Shown: one piece after another, positions 1 through 9,636 of the stretch
Layout of the letters: every line of letters begins with the position of its first letter
How positions within the stretch are numbered: position 1 is the stretch's first letter
Assembly: GCA_001769535.1 (NCBI GenBank)
Contig: MEOH01000002.1
Span: 186,001-250,000, forward strand
DNA: 64,000 nucleotides
Direction of reading: 5' to 3'
Origin: Bacteroidetes bacterium GWF2_38_335
GTDB lineage: Bacteria; Bacteroidota; Bacteroidia; Bacteroidales; GWF2-38-335
Made by a program: the position numbers and the translations under genes
The notes under the pieces: model-generated
Database searches by the model: none
Told to the model about the DNA's origin: nothing
Seen by the model: only the letters and a program-made list of their open reading frames with translations

Positions 1-1
1 C

Positions 2-2605
2 ATCCAAACAGGAACAATCAGGTTAAAGGAACAATCTAACATCCTGAACGAAGTTGTGGTCTTGCAAAATGCCAGAATAGTCGAGATAAAAGGCGATACA
101 TCAGAGTATAAAACCCAATCCTTTAAAACCAATCCTGACGCCACTGCCGAAGATTTAATAAAGAAAATGCCGGGAGTAAGTATCGAAAACGGAACCGTAA
201 ATATTCAGGGTGAGGAAGTTAAAAAGGTACTAGTAAACGGAAAAGAATTTATTGGCAATGATGCCAGTGTCACGCTCAAGACAATTCCGGCTGAAATGAT
301 CGAAGCCATCCAGGTTTATGATGAAATGAGCGAACAGGCAAAATTCACTGGTTTCAACGATGGTGAAACATCAAAAACCGTTAACCTAAAAACTTTTTCC
401 AATAAATCAAAAGGTACTTTTGGAAAAGTATTTGCAGGTTACGGGACTGATGAAAGATATTCACTGGGCGGAAATATCAATATTTTCAATGGTGACAGGC
501 GCATATCCATTCTCGGAATGTCAAACAATATCAATCAACAAAACTTTTCATCTCAGGATTTGTTTAATCTAGCTACCGGAGGACGGGGCGGCTCAGGCCG
601 GATGGGCGGCCCTCCGATTGGAGGAAATATTCCGGGTCCTCCCTCGGGAACAGGAGGAATGAGTGAAAACATGCGCAGTCCTTCCGATTTCCTTGTTGGC
701 CAGAACTCAGGCATAAACACTAACAACTCCCTAGGGATTAACTATGTTGATCTGTGGGGCAAAAAATGGGATGTTTCAGGCAGTTATTTTTACAATTCGA
801 CCATTAACAACACTACTTCGACTACAGACAGGACTTATTTCCTTGACAATAATATCAGACAATACTATGACGAAAGCAGCGAAAGTATAGGAAACAACTA
901 TAACCACAGGATTAATGCCCGTGTCGAATATAAGATTGACAGCATGAATTCCTTACTGATTATACCATCCATGAACATACAGAAAAACAAGAGCAATAGC
1001 AATACCAATGGTTTGTCATATTATGCTTTAAATGATCTGTTGAACAGTACAGAAAACAGTACTGACAATGATGTTTCGGGCTATAACTTTTCAAACAACC
1101 TGCTCTTCAGGCACAAATTCGACAAATCAGGCAGGACTTTATCAGTTTCTGTCAATAATAATTTAAGCAAAAAAAACACAGATAATTACTTGTTATCAGG
1201 CACAGAATATTTTTCGGAATATATTACAACTGAAATGACAAACCAGCATACCGATGGAAAAACAACAAGTTCAGGTATCAGTTCCAATATCAGCTATACT
1301 GAGCCTGTTTCAAAAACCTCACAATTGATGGCATCCTGGAACCCTTCATATACAAAGAACAATTCCGACAACATGGTAAACCAATATGACAGCATCAATT
1401 ATACTTATGCTGACCTTGATACATTATTATCAAATGTTTACAGAAACACTATAGTAAAACAGAGGGGCGGTTTTTCGATTAGAAAAAACACAGAAAAAAT
1501 CAATCTGAATGCCGGAATTGATTACCAGATTGCTTATCTGTCAGGTTCAAACACATGGCCTGAAGAATCGGTTACTGAAAAAGAATTCAGCAATTTCATG
1601 CCCAAAGCAGACATGTTTTATCATTTTTCCAAATCCGGCTTTTTACATCTCAATTACCGCACGACTACAACAACACCATCTGTGAATCAATTGCAAAATG
1701 TGATTGACAACAGCAATCCTCTGAGCATGACAAGCGGGAACCCCGATTTGGACCAGCAATTCAATCATTCTATACACACTGCCTATAACCGTACAAATCA
1801 GGCAAGGACGAAAATGTTTTTCATGGTGTTTTCGGGAAGCATATCAGATAATTATATCGGTAATTCCACTTTCACTTCTCTATCTGATACTGTTCTGCCC
1901 AACGGGATACAAATGAATAGCGGATCTCAATTAACAGCTCCGGTCAATCTGGAAGGTTACAAAAATGTACAGGGGTTCTTTACTTATGGATTTCCTGTTT
2001 ATTTAATAAAATGCAACATGAATGTAAACGGATCATACATATATTCAGAAACACCTGCACTGATAAACGCAATAAAGAATCTTTCAATGAATAACACTTA
2101 TAAGGGCGGGTTGTCGGTGACAAGCAATATTTCAAAAGAATTTGATTTTACGCTGGCATATAATGGGTCGTATAATAAAGTAATCAATTCAATTCAGTCT
2201 TCGCTGGATGAAAACTATTATACAGGAAACTTATCATTCAAATCGAATATGATTTTAATCAAACATCTTGTTTTTAATAACAATATAACCTATACAAGGT
2301 ATTATGGCTTAAGTGAATCGTATGATGAGGATTTGGTAATATGGAACATGGGGGTTGGCTATAAGTTTTTGAAAAACAATGCTGCAGAACTGCAATTGTC
2401 GGTTTACGACTTACTTGACCAAAATGAAAGTTTTGTCAGAAATGTAAATTCATCCTATGTAGAAGATGTCAAGACAAAACTTTTACAACAATATTTTATG
2501 CTGACATTGACTTATAATATACGTAATTTTGATGCTGAAAAAGAAGCTGAAAAAAACGATATGGAGCGACCGCCATTTCCTCCGCCGTTTAAACAAGGTA
2601 TTTAG
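2..2605 (+). CDS. Outer-membrane beta-barrel (TonB-receptor-like) protein, 5' truncated
   Basis: The reading frame is open to the left edge of the window, and the residues before the first possible GTG at 56 read RLKEQSNILNEVVVLQNAR. This is the usual junction between a CarboxypepD-regulatory-like domain and the plug, so the true start lies outside the window. The plug-like part (about residues 25-110 counted from position 56) contains DLIKKMPGVSIENG and VLVNGKEFIGND. The rest is a long series of alternating aromatic/polar strands typical of the outer-membrane beta-barrel families (OMP_b-brl_3 type). A Gly/Pro-rich insert lies near residues 175-205. The C-terminus (MERPPFPPPFKQGI) extends past the last strand. 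By family it sits in the outer membrane. The substrate cannot be inferred, and no SusD partner is visible downstream. Confidence 0.8.
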   Translation: MQTGTIRLKEQSNILNEVVVLQNARIVEIKGDTSEYKTQSFKTNPDATAEDLIKKMPGVSIENGTVNIQGEEVKKVLVNGKEFIGNDASVTLKTIPAEMIEAIQVYDEMSEQAKFTGFNDGETSKTVNLKTFSNKSKGTFGKVFAGYGTDERYSLGGNINIFNGDRRISILGMSNNINQQNFSSQDLFNLATGGRGGSGRMGGPPIGGNIPGPPSGTGGMSENMRSPSDFLVGQNSGINTNNSLGINYVDLWGKKWDVSGSYFYNSTINNTTSTTDRTYFLDNNIRQYYDESSESIGNNYNHRINARVEYKIDSMNSLLIIPSMNIQKNKSNSNTNGLSYYALNDLLNSTENSTDNDVSGYNFSNNLLFRHKFDKSGRTLSVSVNNNLSKKNTDNYLLSGTEYFSEYITTEMTNQHTDGKTTSSGISSNISYTEPVSKTSQLMASWNPSYTKNNSDNMVNQYDSINYTYADLDTLLSNVYRNTIVKQRGGFSIRKNTEKINLNAGIDYQIAYLSGSNTWPEESVTEKEFSNFMPKADMFYHFSKSGFLHLNYRTTTTTPSVNQLQNVIDNSNPLSMTSGNPDLDQQFNHSIHTAYNRTNQARTKMFFMVFSGSISDNYIGNSTFTSLSDTVLPNGIQMNSGSQLTAPVNLEGYKNVQGFFTYGFPVYLIKCNMNVNGSYIYSETPALINAIKNLSMNNTYKGGLSVTSNISKEFDFTLAYNGSYNKVINSIQSSLDENYYTGNLSFKSNMILIKHLVFNNNITYTRYYGLSESYDEDLVIWNMGVGYKFLKNNAAELQLSVYDLLDQNESFVRNVNSSYVEDVKTKLLQQYFMLTLTYNIRNFDAEKEAEKNDMERPPFPPPFKQGI

Positions 2606-3272
2606 TAATATTAGTTTATTGGAAGTTTTTAGAAATACCTTACGAAACCATTTGTCAATGGCTTTGAAATGCTTTTCATGCATAAATACAAAAAAAAATT
2701 CAGCATAAAATTATTTACGAACCTTGATTAGTGGGGATTGTTTAATAATAACATTTGGTATAAGAAATTTTTGGTATAAAGACTGATCAGCTTTTTCGTG
2801 TTTTCCCCTTCATTTTGCCCAGGAATTATATCTCAATCATTATGGTTTTAAACAGGTGTTTTGCACTAATCATCTATAATTTTTACCCCTCCCGTCTATA
2901 TTGTTTTTATTTTACATTATAAACCATTTATCTTGATTGAATATTTTTCATAAACAGGGATAAAAAGTTGACCATGGGCGAGTATTCTCAATCCTTTTTA
3001 ATCAACGTTCTGTTATTATTGAGGTAATTAGTTTGATTGTTTTAACAAACAGGTTTGGTTTTTCATTGCTCCCCATGGTCTTTTTCAAATTTTTCGCTGT
3101 TAATAAGTGTTTTTTTGTCAGAATTTAAAAATTAGAAAATCACACAGCAAGAGGAATAACCGTGAAATTTATTGATTTTGGCTTAAAAAATTTATCTCGA
3201 AATATCCGGGTATATCGGGATAAATCGAGCTTATACGGATAAATCGGAATTTTCCAGGCATATCTCGATAAA
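2606..3272. other. AT-rich intergenic region with short GATAAATC repeats
   Basis: No convincing gene is seen. Near the recombinase stop codon there are three copies of GATAAATC, within 3217-3229, 3236-3248 and 3263-3276. They are spaced 19-27 bp apart and a related inverted copy lies at 3191-3200. They might be recombinase arm-type sites, but this is inference. The remainder shows nothing recognisable. Confidence 0.4.
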
Positions 3273-4553
3273 TCAGTCTGCTTTTTCGGGCTGTTTGTTT
3301 ATTAATTTCCAGAACTCTTTCATTTTTTCTGCAGCTTCTTTTCCGTCAATCTTTAGGTAGCGGAGAAAGTTTTTTTCCGATTTATGGCCCGATATCCTCA
3401 TGATGAGCTGGGCAGGCACACCTTTCATAAACTGGTTGGTGCAAAATGACCTGCGACAGGTATGTGAAGCAATTAGTTCATATTTTTTAAAGGTAGTTTC
3501 TTTAGTGACAGCCCCCCTCTTTTTTGTAATTACAACCCCCTCATCAATTCCGGCCATCCTGCCAAGTTCCTTGACAATCACGTTGAACTTGAAATAATCG
3601 ATGGAAGGCAGATTGTTTTCGTATTTTTTCAGTATTTTTTCGGCATTGGCGTCAAGTGGGATAACCACCGGTTTCTGAACTTTTTTCTGACGAATATGGA
3701 TAAACCCGTTTTTGATATGATCAGGCCCTAGTCGTTCAAAGTCAGAATACCTTAACCCTGTTGAGCACCCAAGGACAAAAATATCCCTATAGAGAATGTA
3801 ATCGGGAAACCCTAATTTTTCAAGGTCAAGCTTAGAAATACGAGATATTTCATCCTCGTTCAGATAAATGGTCTCGGTGTATTCAGATGGCGATTTGAAA
3901 TCAGCCAGGCTGAAAGGAGTAACAATTTCTCTTTTAAAACAATCACGCAAAAATATCTTAAGGTTTTTTATTTGTTTTCCAATGGTGTTGGTCGAAAGCC
4001 CTATGCCTTTGTCGGGTTTAATTACATCATAAGCAAGGTAGTCGACAAAATCCATATAAAAATTGTAGTTGATATTCTTAAAAGTCAAAATCTGCCGATA
4101 TTTCTTTTCAAACCCCATCAGATGTTTTTTAAGGGCCCTGTAATCTTTTACCGTATCATTGGCAACCCTGTTAACGCTTTTTTCTATAAACCTGTCCAGG
4201 GCATCAAAAAAACGCAAAGGCTGGTTTTCTTCGGCAACTGGCCTCCTGCCGTTCAATCTTGAATTAAATTCCTTCTTGAGTTCTTCCGGGTAGGGATCTA
4301 TTAGCTGATCTGTAAAATACTCAAAGCATTCGTTAATCAGCTTACGGTACTTATCTATTTTGCTGTTAATCTCGGCGTAAGCAGGAAAATCGCTTACCTC
4401 CCGGACATATTGTTCCTTCGGGTTCCAAAATTTTGGTTTCACTTTTTCCTCGAGAGATATTTTAATCCTTTTCAAATTGTAATTAAAAAACATAACAATG
4501 AGTTGCTCATCATTCTGTTTTGCATTTTTCAAATTGAACCTTGCTTTTGGCAT
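3273..4553 (-). CDS. Tyrosine recombinase / site-specific integrase
   Basis: At 426 residues this has the usual length of Bacteroidota mobile-element integrases. The N-terminus (about 1-90) is a small arm-binding-like domain with the motif VKPKFWNPKEQ. Residues about 105-215 form a SAM-like core-binding domain. The catalytic domain follows, with the first arginine in TGLRYSDFERL, the H-x-x-R box in SHTCRRSF, and the GH-plus-tyrosine region SGHKSEKNFLRYLKI. All the expected catalytic residues appear present, so it is probably active. It catalyses strand exchange between attachment sites through a 3'-phosphotyrosine. A tRNA-3'-end-like fragment lies about 170 bp upstream of its start, which fits a tRNA-integrating element extending leftwards. 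Its protein family is clear; which element it mobilises is inference. Confidence 0.9.
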   Translation of the reverse strand: MPKARFNLKNAKQNDEQLIVMFFNYNLKRIKISLEEKVKPKFWNPKEQYVREVSDFPAYAEINSKIDKYRKLINECFEYFTDQLIDPYPEELKKEFNSRLNGRRPVAEENQPLRFFDALDRFIEKSVNRVANDTVKDYRALKKHLMGFEKKYRQILTFKNINYNFYMDFVDYLAYDVIKPDKGIGLSTNTIGKQIKNLKIFLRDCFKREIVTPFSLADFKSPSEYTETIYLNEDEISRISKLDLEKLGFPDYILYRDIFVLGCSTGLRYSDFERLGPDHIKNGFIHIRQKKVQKPVVIPLDANAEKILKKYENNLPSIDYFKFNVIVKELGRMAGIDEGVVITKKRGAVTKETTFKKYELIASHTCRRSFCTNQFMKGVPAQLIMRISGHKSEKNFLRYLKIDGKEAAEKMKEFWKLINKQPEKAD

Positions 4554-4723
4554 TTTTTTTCTTCAAATATACAAAAAAAATTCAAATTGGTGGTCAGATG
4601 GTGGTCATTTTAACTTATTTTAGGTCATTTTTAGACTATATAATAAATTTAGTCCAAATCACATAAACCCTATATATCAAGGGATACAGAAGCTAATTTA
4701 AACGAACTTAGACGAAATACGAA

Positions 4724-4744
4724 CGAGTCCCGTCCGCACCGCCA
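4724..4744 (+). other. tRNA 3'-end-like fragment, candidate attachment site
   Basis: Read 5'->3' this segment fits the last part of a tRNA: T-loop positions 56-60 (CGAGT), a T-stem 3' strand (CCCGT), an acceptor 3' strand (CCGCACC), a discriminator G and an encoded CCA. The bases to its left do not form the rest of a tRNA: the T-loop starts AA instead of TT and no anticodon arm is found. A terminator hairpin follows at once. A tRNA 3' terminus without its tRNA, next to an integrase, is what integration into a tRNA gene leaves behind. Recombination history is inferred. Confidence 0.5.
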
Positions 4745-4776
4745 AAAAGCCCTGATTTTCAGGGCTTTTTTGTTTT
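4744..4776 (+). terminator. Rho-independent terminator after the tRNA-like fragment
   Basis: A 12-bp perfect stem (4744-4755 with 4759-4770, core AGCCCTGA/TCAGGGCT) has a 3-nt loop and is followed by TGTTTTT. It directly abuts the CCA of the tRNA-like fragment, as terminators of tRNA transcription units commonly do. Confidence 0.7.
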
Positions 4777-4917
4777 TAGGGGACGGAATAGGGGTCAGAA
4801 TGATTCGTTTTATTATCCGATTAGGTACACTTCCACCCTGCTTTTTTCTCTTTTTGACCTCATACAGTTTTACACAAGTTTTTTGGTTTGCACAATATCC
4901 CACATCATTATTATCCC

Positions 4918-5079
4918 TCATCCCTCAAGATACTTTACAATGTCATCATATTTGAATTTTGAAACAGTCGGATTCAGCTTAATAAATTTATCAATGATAT
5001 AAATATAAGCTTCAGCAGTTTTTTTGGTGTGAAATTGTCTGATATATTGGTCCAATATTATTTTAAAACCCGCTGCAAA
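4918..5079 (-). pseudogene. Remnant of a tyrosine recombinase N-terminal domain
   Basis: A minus-strand frame without a good start codon encodes about 53 residues, including LDQYIRQFHTKKTAEAYIY and IDKFIKLNPTVSKFKYDDI, and then stops. The pattern (short helix, Lys/Thr-rich turn, AxxYIxxIDKFI helix) resembles the SAM-like core-binding domain of XerC/D-type integrases. The catalytic domain is absent. I read it as a decayed fragment; the similarity is judged by eye only. The rest of the 4554-5262 gap holds no other recognisable gene. Confidence 0.35.
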
Positions 5080-5109
5080 TCATATTTTGCAGCGGGTTTT
5101 TGTTTTGTC
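5065..5109. terminator. Strong hairpin, probable bidirectional terminator
   Basis: A 15-bp perfect stem (5065-5079 with 5086-5100, core CCCGCTGC/GCAGCGGG) has a 6-nt loop and ends in T runs on the plus strand. It lies about 160 bp downstream of the DUF3494 gene on the minus strand and could end that transcript. Confidence 0.55.
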
Positions 5110-5262
5110 ACCTACAGATTTACATACACTTTTTATTCGTCCACTATAAAAATAATAGAGTTTTTTTAAAGCTCATAAGATCTGTCGATTGACATCATTA
5201 TTGTATTTTTTTTGAGCCCCTTGTACTGTGGCGGAACAAGTGGCTCGTTAATTGTTTCTATA

Positions 5263-6867
5263 TTACTGTGATACAATTCGCCCTGTTTGCAGTGTACCAT
5301 TTTGGTCAAATACATTGTAAAAGTAAATTCCCGATGGAAGTCCACTTGTTTCAACAGTATTAAATGATGTAACTAAAGATTTTTTTATCACTACCTCTCC
5401 TACCACATTATAAATACTTATCTGAACATGATTGGCAGTAGAGATATTATTTAAGTTGATATTAATATAAGTGTTAAATGGATTTGGATAAACTGAGATT
5501 TCGTTTTTTACATCATAAGAACAAACATCTACAGAGCTACACATTGTAGGAACAATAGCAGAAATGTTATTTGTAGTAAAAATACCGTTTGTAGTAAGTG
5601 CTCTACCGTCAAGATCAGCTTCCATTGCTATATCTATCGTTCCATTGTCAGAAACTATTGTGCCTATGAATTTAGAATTGGTGTTTAAACTAACATTTCC
5701 ATTCACCACCCAAAACACATTTTTTGCCTGTGCCCCATTCATTAATGCAACCGTTGCACCAACACTTGTACTAAGTGCTCCAGTGATTGACAGAACAAAA
5801 ACAGCATCCGCATTATTTTGAGCATTCAAAAATAAAGTGTCAGTAATAACAGTTTCAGCATCTAATAAATAAGTGTGCGGAGTAAGTACTAGTTTGTTAC
5901 CTACAGTTGCTGGATACAACAATTCAATATCAACCAATAATGTATTCAGATACGTATGCAGAAGTGTAAGATCGGTTGCACATGTAGCGGTGGCAGCATC
6001 TGGCACAAGATGTATGGTTCCAACAACATCTTCCGAAACAAATCCCGTTGTTGCACCGACATTGGTTCCAACATCTCCGGTAACATTAGTTACAGCCGTA
6101 TTTGTGAGCGCTCCGTTAGCAGTATACAATGCAAAACACTCAGTTGTTGCAAGAGTTGGTGTTACAGGGCCGTTAAGAATTGGAAGATCGCAACCCAAAG
6201 GCAAACGTGCAGTCGTTCCATCAATCGCCACAGCGCCAATAGTAGAAAACATTCTTCCTTCCAACAGACCACCGGCTGCCATTGAAATTGCAGCATTATT
6301 TGCAATAAGTGTTCCTTTCATAATGGTTCCTGCTGCCATTCCAATCGCTCCTTCTGCGATCCAAAAAACGTTGCAAGCTTTCGCATTGTTTAATAAAATA
6401 ACTTCCGTTCCGGCAGCAGTTGTAAAAGCACCACCTATTTTGAAAATAAACAGTGCATTTTCATCACCCCCGGCATCTAATGTAAGTGTTCCGGTGATGG
6501 ATCCGGCTGCAGCAATTTGATAAACTCCCGGAACAAGAATTTCTCCTGTTCCAAGTACAGCTTCATGTGTGGCAGTTGTGGTTGTTGTACTTAATTCAGA
6601 GTATAATGCAGCCAAATCAGTTGCTGCAGTTGTTGTAGATAGATCAGCAGTATGCAATACACCATCCACATTTCCGAATGTCGTAATGGCTCCTACTTGT
6701 GTCCCAACATTTCCAGTAATGTGAGAAATACCGGTATTTCCAACTGCTCCTGACGAAGTAAACAAAACATAGTCGACTGTGCTTCCCATTGTAGGCGCTT
6801 GTCCGAAACTAATGTTAGTAAAAAATAATACTGTAGCAGCTACAGTAAAAAGTAATTTTTTTTTCAT
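5263..6867 (-). CDS. T9SS-secreted protein with two DUF3494 (ice-binding-like) domains
   Basis: A clear signal peptide (residues 1-22, ending NISFGQ) is followed by two tandem copies of the DUF3494 beta-solenoid fold (about 25-230 and 240-445). Each copy has the family pattern: an opening with G-N-T-G/A-I-S/T plus VTGDVGTNVG or ITGNVGTQVG, a central GxFxFKIGGA-like or AVFVLSITGALS strand, then NVFWIAEGA or NVFWVVNGN. Residues about 455-534 form a T9SS type A sorting domain (VYPNPFNTYININL, GLPSGIYFYNV). The protein should be exported across both membranes and then anchored or released. DUF3494 proteins bind ice crystals in cold-adapted microbes, but the domain also occurs in mesophiles, possibly in adhesion. 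The Ala/Thr-rich composition suits a beta-solenoid. Domain assignment is strong; ice binding is untested. Confidence 0.85.
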   Translation of the reverse strand: MKKKLLFTVAATVLFFTNISFGQAPTMGSTVDYVLFTSSGAVGNTGISHITGNVGTQVGAITTFGNVDGVLHTADLSTTTAATDLAALYSELSTTTTTATHEAVLGTGEILVPGVYQIAAAGSITGTLTLDAGGDENALFIFKIGGAFTTAAGTEVILLNNAKACNVFWIAEGAIGMAAGTIMKGTLIANNAAISMAAGGLLEGRMFSTIGAVAIDGTTARLPLGCDLPILNGPVTPTLATTECFALYTANGALTNTAVTNVTGDVGTNVGATTGFVSEDVVGTIHLVPDAATATCATDLTLLHTYLNTLLVDIELLYPATVGNKLVLTPHTYLLDAETVITDTLFLNAQNNADAVFVLSITGALSTSVGATVALMNGAQAKNVFWVVNGNVSLNTNSKFIGTIVSDNGTIDIAMEADLDGRALTTNGIFTTNNISAIVPTMCSSVDVCSYDVKNEISVYPNPFNTYININLNNISTANHVQISIYNVVGEVVIKKSLVTSFNTVETSGLPSGIYFYNVFDQNGTLQTGRIVSQ

Positions 6868-7038
6868 AATTCTTTTTTTTTATATGAGTAATAATTCACA
6901 CAGCAAAATTGAATTATATCTTATTAAAAAGTATTACAGAATTTTTTCTTATTGTTGAATAATTCATAGATTAATTCTATGATGACTCATGAGGAGTGGT
7001 CATTTTGAGTCAAGAGACTGGAAAGTCTGGAAAGTTTG

Positions 7039-7452
7039 TTACCTATTCAATAAATAGTTTGCAAGTTTTAAAGCATTCTCCTGATATTTATTCTCAAATG
7101 GTACTGTTAAAGAATTCTTTTTATAATAAGCTGTAAGAGTTCTCGGTGAAACAAATTCAACTTCTAACCGGTCATAGCATTGAATTAATCCTTCAAGCTT
7201 AAACGAAAATGTAGAAGAAGAGAATTTTCCCTTTGGTTGTCTTGAGATAATAGCAATTGCATCAGGGCTTATACTGTTGAAAAAAGCGTGTATTGCTGAT
7301 TGAAAATTTCTAATCTCTCCGTTATCCTGGTCTTCTTGGATTTCAAGATATCTGAATTTCCCTGTTAAATTGATATAAGTCCCTTGACTGTCTTGTTCTA
7401 AAGCAAAACAGACAGCTCTTTTCTTTTCAATTTCAATTCCGATTACTTTCAT
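7039..7452 (-). CDS. DUF3010 family protein
   Basis: The 137-residue length and the pattern MKVIGIEIEKKRAV, then SRQPKGKFSSSTFSFKLEG, then a C-terminal helix (KYQENALKLANYLL) match DUF3010. This small family is predicted to adopt an RNase H-like fold and its function is unknown. It has no signal peptide or membrane segment, so it is probably cytoplasmic. It stands alone between the DUF3494 gene and the divergent DUF4139 gene. Plasmid or phage association is possible but not shown here. Confidence 0.7.
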   Translation of the reverse strand: MKVIGIEIEKKRAVCFALEQDSQGTYINLTGKFRYLEIQEDQDNGEIRNFQSAIHAFFNSISPDAIAIISRQPKGKFSSSTFSFKLEGLIQCYDRLEVEFVSPRTLTAYYKKNSLTVPFENKYQENALKLANYLLNR

Positions 7453-7830
7453 TTCGTTTCGTTTTCTTAATTGTGCACAGCTCTTTTATAACCATGAAAA
7501 CAAAAATATCTCTCAAAATATTTGTGGATAAGCATGATAATATCAAAATCAATTTTTGATTAGCTACAAACAATGCTACAAATATTACTCCACAACTCCA
7601 AACAAAATCCACTAAATCAAGCGAGCTGCCACAAAAAAACAGGGGATTTTTTCTTTTAATAAGACAGCACCCCATTTATGTCGCAATAGTCGGAAAATTA
7701 ATTTCACTGATTATCCAGAGGAACTTGAGTTAACAACCTTCTCCCCATCTCAAAAGCCCCGTTCACCAAGTATTGGTTTTTTAACAACTGTTCTGATTCT
7801 ATCTTTCCCGAAAAATTAATTTATTGAATT
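7453..7830. other. Divergent intergenic region
   Basis: This 378-bp gap separates two divergent genes. The only promoter-like element seen is TATCTTTC at 7799-7806, one base off the Bacteroidota -7 consensus, 24 bp before the DUF4139 start. An overlapping minus-strand frame at 7433-7675 has no family features and is not called. Confidence 0.35.
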
Positions 7831-9636
7831 ATGAAAACAATAATCACAAGTATCGTCCTGCTCTTTTTGGCCTCATGTGTTTTTGCAACCGAAGAGGTGA
7901 AAATCAACAGCAAGGTTTCTGAAGTAACAGTTTTTTTTAAAGGGGCACAGGTAATGAGAACCGGTGAGGTGAACCTTAAAAAAGGGACCACCAAAATCGT
8001 TTTTTCAAATGTTTCGCCGCTGATAAACCCTAAAAGTCTGCAGGCAAAATGCGGAACGGGTGTTGATATTCTCGATGTTAAGCACCGGGTTATTTATCCC
8101 AATCCGGGTGACCTGGTCATTGCTGTTCTACCCGAATCGGTGAATGCCGGTCTGCAACGCACCAATGACTCATTGCTGCGGCAACAATTAAAATACGAGT
8201 TACTGGATAGCCGGCTGCAAAACCTTTATGCAGAAAAGAACCTGCTTACTCAAAGTGAATTAATGACCAAAAAAGCCTCAGACACCATGCCCTCTCTTAA
8301 ACTGGCATTGATGTTTTACCGCGAAAAACTTGATGACATTGAATCAAGAATCGAGGATGTCCGGTGGAAAAGCCACCTCTGTCAAAAAAGACTGGCCGAG
8401 CTGAATAAAAAGATGATTGAATTTCAGAACTATAATCAGGGCAACACAGAATCCAAACCTTTAAAAATCATCCATGAAGTTATCGTTACGGTAGATACCG
8501 ATTTACCCCAGACAACCACGCTGACCATGAGTTATCTTGTTTCGAACGCAGGATGGATTCCGGGCTACGACCTGAAAGCCGAAGAAGATCAGTCTAAACT
8601 GGCCCTTACCTACAAAGCCAGTGTTTATCAGGATACTGATGAGGATTGGAAAGATGTAACACTTAGTCTGAGCACCTTCAACTACGACGTATCAGGTAAA
8701 CTGCCGGAGCTCGCACCAAAAAAGCTGTCATACAAGACCGCCATTGAAAGCGCACAGCGAAAATATCAGCAAGCAGGGAGGCAAAAAGCGGTGTGGGACA
8801 ATAATTTCTGCAATCAGGCAACATTCAGTGCATCCCATTCGAATGATGCAAGTGTCAATCTGGCTTCCTCGTTCGATCCTGCCACCTGCAACTATACATT
8901 CAGGTCGCTTGATCAGGTATCACTTGCAACAATGGAGTTTAATCTGGAAATTCCGGCTTTACGGAACCAGACCGTGGAGGTTTTTACCCCGAAATCAATT
9001 CCGGAATATAATTTCATCAATGATTCATACCTGAATACAAGGTTTAACATCAAGAAAAAGTATGATATTCTTTCAGATGCGACAGAAACTATAGTAATCA
9101 TTAAGGAGACCGATATCAGTGCAGACTTTGCCCATTTTCTTGTTCCCAAAATGGATAACAGCGCATTTCTTGTAACCCGGATCAACAACTGGGAAGAGCT
9201 GAATCTGCTGAAGGCCAATGCCAATATTTACATGAACAACACTTTTGTTGGCGAAACAGGAATTGATCCGGCGCAGATCAGTGACACCATGCAGCTTTCA
9301 CTGGGCAGGGACAACGGACTATTTTGCATCAGAAAAAAGGTAAAAGACGAGGTAAAAACCGGAACCTTCAGTAAAAATATCGAGCAGATTGAGGAATATG
9401 AGATCACCATAAAAAACACCAATAATCACGAGATGAAAATCTTCATCAAAGACCAGATTCCGGTCACCGAGGAACAAGGCATTGAGATTGTTTTCAATAA
9501 CCCGTCGAAGGGAGAGCTTGACAGTGAGACCGGAGAAATATTATGGGAAGTTGAGTTAAAGCCCAAGCAGGTAAAAACGTTGAAATTTGGTTTTTCGGTA
9601 ACATATAATAAGGAGAAAAATCTGGCGGCACAGTAA
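7831..9636 (+). CDS. Exported DUF4139 protein (mucoidy inhibitor MuiA-like family)
   Basis: The protein has 601 residues and a signal peptide (1-19, ending ASCVFA). Residues about 22-120 match the DUF4140 N-terminal domain (VSEVTVFFKGAQVMRTGEV, FSNVSPLINPKSLQ). About 100-200 is a predicted coiled coil (RLQNLYAEKNLLTQSEL, IESRIEDVR). About 205-600 matches DUF4139 (MSYLVSNAGWIPGYDLKAE, YKASVYQDTDEDWKDVTLSLS, WEVELKPKQVKTLKFGFSVT). Such proteins are periplasmic or envelope associated and their biochemical role is unknown. The name comes from a Proteus-type mucoidy inhibitor annotation. It stands alone on the plus strand, followed by a repeat-rich gap. Confidence 0.85.
   Translation: MKTIITSIVLLFLASCVFATEEVKINSKVSEVTVFFKGAQVMRTGEVNLKKGTTKIVFSNVSPLINPKSLQAKCGTGVDILDVKHRVIYPNPGDLVIAVLPESVNAGLQRTNDSLLRQQLKYELLDSRLQNLYAEKNLLTQSELMTKKASDTMPSLKLALMFYREKLDDIESRIEDVRWKSHLCQKRLAELNKKMIEFQNYNQGNTESKPLKIIHEVIVTVDTDLPQTTTLTMSYLVSNAGWIPGYDLKAEEDQSKLALTYKASVYQDTDEDWKDVTLSLSTFNYDVSGKLPELAPKKLSYKTAIESAQRKYQQAGRQKAVWDNNFCNQATFSASHSNDASVNLASSFDPATCNYTFRSLDQVSLATMEFNLEIPALRNQTVEVFTPKSIPEYNFINDSYLNTRFNIKKKYDILSDATETIVIIKETDISADFAHFLVPKMDNSAFLVTRINNWEELNLLKANANIYMNNTFVGETGIDPAQISDTMQLSLGRDNGLFCIRKKVKDEVKTGTFSKNIEQIEEYEITIKNTNNHEMKIFIKDQIPVTEEQGIEIVFNNPSKGELDSETGEILWEVELKPKQVKTLKFGFSVTYNKEKNLAAQ

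Noticed and set aside
4670-4955. Two overlapping open frames on opposite strands
   Set aside because: They cross the tRNA-like fragment and a terminator hairpin, have no signal or family features, and look like chance frames.
5873-6520. Plus-strand 215-codon frame inside the DUF3494 gene
   Set aside because: It is the antisense shadow of the Ala/Thr/Gly-rich repeats; low complexity without recognisable domains.
7433-7675. 80-codon minus-strand frame upstream of the DUF3010 gene
   Set aside because: It overlaps the DUF3010 start and has no conserved pattern; the hydrophobic stretch is AT-rich translation.
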